From NCBI GenBank assembly GCA_019703815.1, contig AP023053.1, positions 296,995 through 360,994 of the forward strand: a DNA stretch of 64,000 nt, read 5' to 3'. The stretch's first letter is position 1; every line of letters begins with the position of its first letter. Under the pieces are notes generated by a model. That model saw only the letters and a list, made by a program, of their open reading frames with translations, had not been told where the DNA came from and did no database searches. A program made the translations under genes and the position numbers. Below, one piece after another: positions 60,552-64,000 of this stretch. This stretch comes from Thaumasiovibrio occultus. GTDB taxonomy: Bacteria; Pseudomonadota; Gammaproteobacteria; Enterobacterales; Vibrionaceae.

Positions 60552-62831
60552 TTAATGATCGCTCGATGGGGATTGCGCCACGGTGTATTCGCGTAGCACT
60601 TGGGCATTCACTAAGGCATGGGTGTTTTTTACCTCTTCACCGTTGATCACGGCTTTGACCGCTAACTCGCTGATCTTGCCAGAATAGGTACGTGGAATAT
60701 CACTCACCGCATAGATGGCGGCGGGAACGTGCCGTGGTGACGCCTGTTGTTTGAGTTGCTGGCAAATCGTATGCTGTAGATCGGTGGTCAACGGCAGGTT
60801 TGGCGCAAGTTGAACAAATAAAATCACCGCTTCATCGGAGGCGGTTTTCTTTGCTGCGGCCACGCAGTCGATGACCTCAGCCAGTTGGTTAACGATGCGA
60901 TAAATCTCTGCAGTCCCGATACGCACACCACCCGGATTTAGCGTGGCGTCGCTGCGGCCAAAGAACACAAAGCCCTGATGGCGCGTCTTCATCACTTCAT
61001 CCCCATGGCTCCAAACCCCGTTCACTGACTGCCAATAGGCGTGGTGGTACTTCTCACCGTTGTCATGCCAAAAACCGAGCGGTTGATTGGGAAAGCTATT
61101 GCGGCAAATTAACTCGCCTCGCTTGTTGTTGCCTTCATCGTTGACTGCCTTGCTGTCTCCGCTGTCTGTGTTGTCGCCGCTGCCTGTGTTCGAGTCGTTA
61201 TCTGTGTTACTGCCACTATCTGTATATTCAGTGCTGTCGGCGGCGCGAGTACCGCGGGAATGCACCGCGACATCCATGCCAAGCGCCGCGCCCTGACACT
61301 CGCCACGATAAACCGGTGACAGAGGATTGCCGAGCACAAAGCAGCCACAAATATCGGTGCCGCCAGAGATTGAGGCTAAATGAACATCGGGCTTGATCGC
61401 GCGGTACACGTAGTCAAACTGGCTAGGATTGAGCACAGAGCCGGTGGAGCACACGCTGCGTAAATCGGGCAGTTGAAACCGGTTTATTGGTGCGATGCCT
61501 CGTGCTTCAAGCTGCTCGAGATATTTGGCTGAGGTGCCAAACAAGCTGATATTGAGCGTTTCGGCCATCTGCCACAAGCTATCACCTTGTGGATAAAACG
61601 GGTGACCATCGTAGAGCACAAGCGTCGCGCCACTGGCAAGGGTGGAGACGAGCCAATTCCACATCATCCAGCCACAGGTGGTGTAGTAGAACACGCGATC
61701 ACCACGGTGAATATCGCAATGCAAGCGATGCTCTTTCAGGTGATTCAGTAAGGTGCCACCGACGCTGTGGACGATACATTTAGGCTGACCTGTGGTACCC
61801 GACGAGTAGAGCATATATAGAGGATCGTTAAATCCCATGACGCAGTAGCGGATTTGGTCGGGTGCAAATTGTGACAATGTCACGTACCAGTCATGGCAAG
61901 TATGTGAACTGCGAGAATTACGAGAGCTGGGAGTAAGGCTTGCTGCGTTGTCGATCATACAGACATGCGTAACGCAGGGCAGGGATGCCAACACGGCGGC
62001 GTTCTTCTCTGCCATCGAATACTGCTTGCCATTAAATTGGTAGTGGGCGCAGGCAAAGACGACTTTTGGCTTCACCTGCCCAAACCGCTCACAGACGGCG
62101 GCGATACCGAACTCCGGCGGGGCAGAGGTCCAAATCGCCCCTAAGCTGGTGGTGGCAAGCATTGCAATCACGGCGTGCGCGGTGTTGGGAAGATAACCGG
62201 CCACCACATCCCCTTTGGTCACGCCGCATTGTACAAGCCATTGCTGCAAGCACGACACCTGATCGGTAAGCTCTTGCCAACTAAGCGTCTGCGGTTGCTG
62301 CGTTTCATTGACACTAATGATGGCAGCGCGATTGTCTGTGCTGTTGTTTTCCTCGTTTGCCTTGCTGATCGCCTTGTCGGTTTTATTGTCGTCGTTGCTT
62401 GTATAGCTTGGGTGGCCGCTTTCCGAGTCTGCGATCATCGCTTGTTCGCGCTGTGGTGGCGGAGCATGACGCAGCAGGTTTTGTGCAAAGTTGAGGGTGG
62501 CGTTGGGAAACCAGAGCGTGTCGCGACTGGCACAGAAATCGCCCCATTTTGCCGGGCCGGCGCAACGAATGACGTCACCTTGTTCGCCAATCACGCCATT
62601 GAAATCCCACACTGCGCGCCAGAAGGCGTCAGCATGCGTCACCGACCAGTGATGAAGTTGTTGATAGTTGTGAAACAACACGCGATGTCGCTCGCTCAGC
62701 ATCACCATAAAGTGGTTGAGGTGGGAGTGCTGCATCCGTTGGCGCGACGGTTGCCAAAGCGGGGTATTCTCGCCGGACTGTGACGTGGGCATTGCAGGCT
62801 TTAAGTTGTTAGATGAAGGCGGTGTTTTCAT
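60552..62831 (-). CDS. acetoacetate-CoA ligase with low-complexity insertions
   Basis: A 759-residue adenylate-forming enzyme that turns acetoacetate into acetoacetyl-CoA. Core motifs are MLYSSGTTGQPKCIVHSVGG, VNGVWSHGDEVMKTRHQGFV and a C-terminal Lys in YSGKISELAVK. The family is about 100 residues shorter. The excess lies in two Ser/Thr/Asn/Asp-rich insertions: near residues 145-175 (SESGHPSYTSNDDNKTD) and near 535-570, which contains four 6-residue repeats (TDSGSN, TDNDSN, TGSGDN, TDSGDS). It lies 12 bases after the maiA gene in one operon. Confidence 0.9.
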   Translation of the reverse strand: MKTPPSSNNLKPAMPTSQSGENTPLWQPSRQRMQHSHLNHFMVMLSERHRVLFHNYQQLHHWSVTHADAFWRAVWDFNGVIGEQGDVIRCAGPAKWGDFCASRDTLWFPNATLNFAQNLLRHAPPPQREQAMIADSESGHPSYTSNDDNKTDKAISKANEENNSTDNRAAIISVNETQQPQTLSWQELTDQVSCLQQWLVQCGVTKGDVVAGYLPNTAHAVIAMLATTSLGAIWTSAPPEFGIAAVCERFGQVKPKVVFACAHYQFNGKQYSMAEKNAAVLASLPCVTHVCMIDNAASLTPSSRNSRSSHTCHDWYVTLSQFAPDQIRYCVMGFNDPLYMLYSSGTTGQPKCIVHSVGGTLLNHLKEHRLHCDIHRGDRVFYYTTCGWMMWNWLVSTLASGATLVLYDGHPFYPQGDSLWQMAETLNISLFGTSAKYLEQLEARGIAPINRFQLPDLRSVCSTGSVLNPSQFDYVYRAIKPDVHLASISGGTDICGCFVLGNPLSPVYRGECQGAALGMDVAVHSRGTRAADSTEYTDSGSNTDNDSNTGSGDNTDSGDSKAVNDEGNNKRGELICRNSFPNQPLGFWHDNGEKYHHAYWQSVNGVWSHGDEVMKTRHQGFVFFGRSDATLNPGGVRIGTAEIYRIVNQLAEVIDCVAAAKKTASDEAVILFVQLAPNLPLTTDLQHTICQQLKQQASPRHVPAAIYAVSDIPRTYSGKISELAVKAVINGEEVKNTHALVNAQVLREYTVAQSPSSDH
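61152..61223 (-). repeat. 18-bp tandem repeat inside the acetoacetyl-CoA synthetase gene
   Basis: Four imperfect 18-base units encode the hexapeptides TDSGSN, TDNDSN, TGSGDN and TDSGDS. The unit keeps the frame, so copy number changes would only lengthen or shorten a surface loop. Confidence 0.85.
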
Positions 62832-62843
62832 CGACTTTGCGCC

Positions 62844-63620
62844 TCACGCGCTTTGCTCGGCGGCAACCTCGGGTTGCGCGTTGATAAAAGCGGGCAGTTG
62901 CAAACAGCGTGTTTCAATCGCTTGAATCTTGGGGTAGCTGTCGAGCGAAAACGCAAAGCGGCGAGCATTATAAAGCTGCGGGATCAAACAGACATCGGCA
63001 AGGGTGGGCACGTCGCCACAACTGAACAAGGTATCGCTCAAGTTGGCTTCGTAGGCGTTAAACCCCGCAGCAAGCCAGTGATGATACCAGTGCTGGCGAT
63101 CAATCATGGGCTTATTGCTCCTATTAGTTAGAGCGCCGCGATTGGTTGAACAGCTGCTGTCAGTGAGATCGAGTGGCGAGCGGCTGGTCGCTGTGTTGGC
63201 ATCATCAGATGACGCATTAACCGCAGCGAGGTATTTCAAGACCCGTAAGTTGTTGAGCGGGTGAATATCACAGGCCACGATTTGGGCAAGTGCGCGGCAC
63301 TGGGCGCGTTGTTGTCGGTCATCGGGCAGCAAGGAAGCGCCGTCATCTTCACTGACGGATTCGTTCAAATATTCAATAATGGCAAGGGATTGGCTCAGGC
63401 CAATATGCTCGTCTTGCCAAAAGGGCACTGCATGCATCGGGTTAATAAAGCCCGCAGCGGTTTGCTCGCTCTCAAGTAAGTTCACACTCACTTTTTGATA
63501 GGGAATATCGAGTAAATGAAGCGCGATCCGTACTCGATAGCAGGCGGATGAGCGGTGGTAATCGTACAGTACCCCGTGTTGGAATGGGTGATGAGAAGCA
63601 CTAACCTGATGTGACATCAT
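62844..63620 (-). CDS. maiA: maleylacetoacetate isomerase
   Basis: A zeta-class glutathione transferase that converts maleylacetoacetate to fumarylacetoacetate in tyrosine breakdown. The N-terminal active site is YDYHRSSACYRVRIALHLLD, MHAVPFWQDEHIGLSQSLAI is the glutathione-binding region, and CGDVPTLADVCLIPQLYNAR the C-terminal signature. The start at 63620 follows CAGGGAATA and overlaps the FAH-family gene by 20 bases. A loop near residues 145-180 (ASSDDANTATSRSPLDLTDS) is about 30 residues longer than in other family members. Confidence 0.9.
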   Translation of the reverse strand: MMSHQVSASHHPFQHGVLYDYHRSSACYRVRIALHLLDIPYQKVSVNLLESEQTAAGFINPMHAVPFWQDEHIGLSQSLAIIEYLNESVSEDDGASLLPDDRQQRAQCRALAQIVACDIHPLNNLRVLKYLAAVNASSDDANTATSRSPLDLTDSSCSTNRGALTNRSNKPMIDRQHWYHHWLAAGFNAYEANLSDTLFSCGDVPTLADVCLIPQLYNARRFAFSLDSYPKIQAIETRCLQLPAFINAQPEVAAEQSA

Positions 63621-64000
63621 TATTCCCTGAATGTTTGAGCGTATTGACGGGCACCACCGCTTGGCAAATGTCACCAAACAGGTTTTTGCCATGGTTATCG
63701 TGCATCGCAATATTTACTTGGTCGCCATATTGCAAAAACGGCGTTGTGGCAGCGCCAGCGGCGAGAATTTCCTTCACTCTTTTTTCGGCAAGGCAGCAAC
63801 AGCCCGCGTCGGGATCGCGATTTGAAACGGTGCCCGAACCGATAATAGTGCCGGCGGACAGTGAGCGGGTTTTCGCGCAATGTGCCAGCAAGTCATGAAA
63901 CGAGAACTGCATGTCGACACCGGCATTCGGCGCGCCAAACGCTTGACCGTTGAGTGAGACTTGCAAGGGAAGATGCAGCTTGCCGTTGTACCAGTGCTCG
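63601..64000 (-). CDS. fumarylacetoacetate hydrolase family protein, C-terminal part
   Basis: The frame enters from the right edge and ends at TAG 63601. QFSFHDLLAHCAKTRSLSAG, TIIGSGTVSNRDPDAG and TPFLQYGDQVNIAMHDNHGK are conserved FAH-fold stretches; the family cleaves fumarylacetoacetate to fumarate and acetoacetate using Mg. It overlaps maiA by 20 bases. Acetoacetate from this reaction would be activated by the ligase at 60552-62831, and the fumarate used by the TCA cycle. The N-terminal portion lies outside the window. Confidence 0.88.
   Translation of the reverse strand, partial: EHWYNGKLHLPLQVSLNGQAFGAPNAGVDMQFSFHDLLAHCAKTRSLSAGTIIGSGTVSNRDPDAGCCCLAEKRVKEILAAGAATTPFLQYGDQVNIAMHDNHGKNLFGDICQAVVPVNTLKHSGNNDVTSG

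Noticed and set aside
62175-62783. 202-codon plus-strand frame
   Set aside because: Antisense to acetoacetyl-CoA synthetase, no start signals.

Overview
This window looks like a chromosomal segment of a Vibrio or close relative (Gammaproteobacteria, Vibrionaceae). The basis is a VCR/attC-type chromosomal integron with an IntI-type integrase, the Vibrio-like mix of small hypothetical genes, MarR/LysR/TetR regulators with transporters, a Fur-boxed fumC operon, and a tyrosine-catabolic block at the right end. The species is not certain. No rRNA, tRNA or CRISPR array was seen.

Layout. 1-6.3 kb: a gene tail, an endonuclease/exonuclease/phosphatase-fold protein, an Ada-AlkA fusion plus ogt (alkylation repair), a TPR membrane protein and a periplasmic copper chaperone. 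6.3-15 kb: a zinc-ribbon membrane microprotein, a MarR-controlled EamA exporter/flavin reductase pair, a lipoprotein, a two-GTPase plus second peptide deformylase operon, a frameshifted flavodoxin-like gene and a 19-residue membrane microprotein. 15.4-22 kb: an acetyltransferase, then a damaged zone in which a decayed IS3 element (3-bp target duplication CAC) sits in a partial duplicate of the 5' end of the gene at 18.7-19.3 kb, followed by PaiB-like, GFA and HIT-like proteins. 22.3-29.1 kb: an AcoR-like sigma-54 activator divergent from an AldB-type aldehyde dehydrogenase with a -24/-12 promoter, a TetR/membrane-protein pair and an acyl-CoA ligase.

29.2-35.6 kb is the accessory heart: an integron integrase with a LexA box, a probable attI region, and four cassettes (three unknown proteins and a Phd/ParE-type toxin-antitoxin). 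The first attC appears to be split by two different IS110-family elements, one of IS110 layout and one of IS1111 layout with subterminal 12-bp inverted repeats 3 and 7 bp from its ends. The long non-coding end of each element contains segments resembling the attC flanks it interrupts, as expected if these ends encode target-guiding bridge RNAs. A remnant of the first element sits at the same position of the last attC.

35.6-50 kb: a SemiSWEET transporter, AraC and glyoxalase-like genes, a PACE efflux pump with a divergent LysR regulator, DUF5071/DUF817/GFA proteins, an RNA-repair operon (RNA ligase plus HD-polynucleotide kinase), a Nudix hydrolase, a small beta-barrel, an S4 RNA-binding protein, a glycosyltransferase/DedA-LssY pair and a membrane-anchored acyl-carrier-like protein. 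50-60.5 kb: a Fur-box operon with fumC, a PepSY/response regulator/histidine kinase operon, a second two-component system and a divergent glycosyltransferase operon (ArnC-, ArnT- and GtrA-like), suggesting envelope sugar modification. 60.5-64 kb: acetoacetyl-CoA synthetase, maleylacetoacetate isomerase and a fumarylacetoacetase-family gene, which fit tyrosine/homogentisate breakdown with capture of acetoacetate. The first two carry unusual low-complexity insertions.
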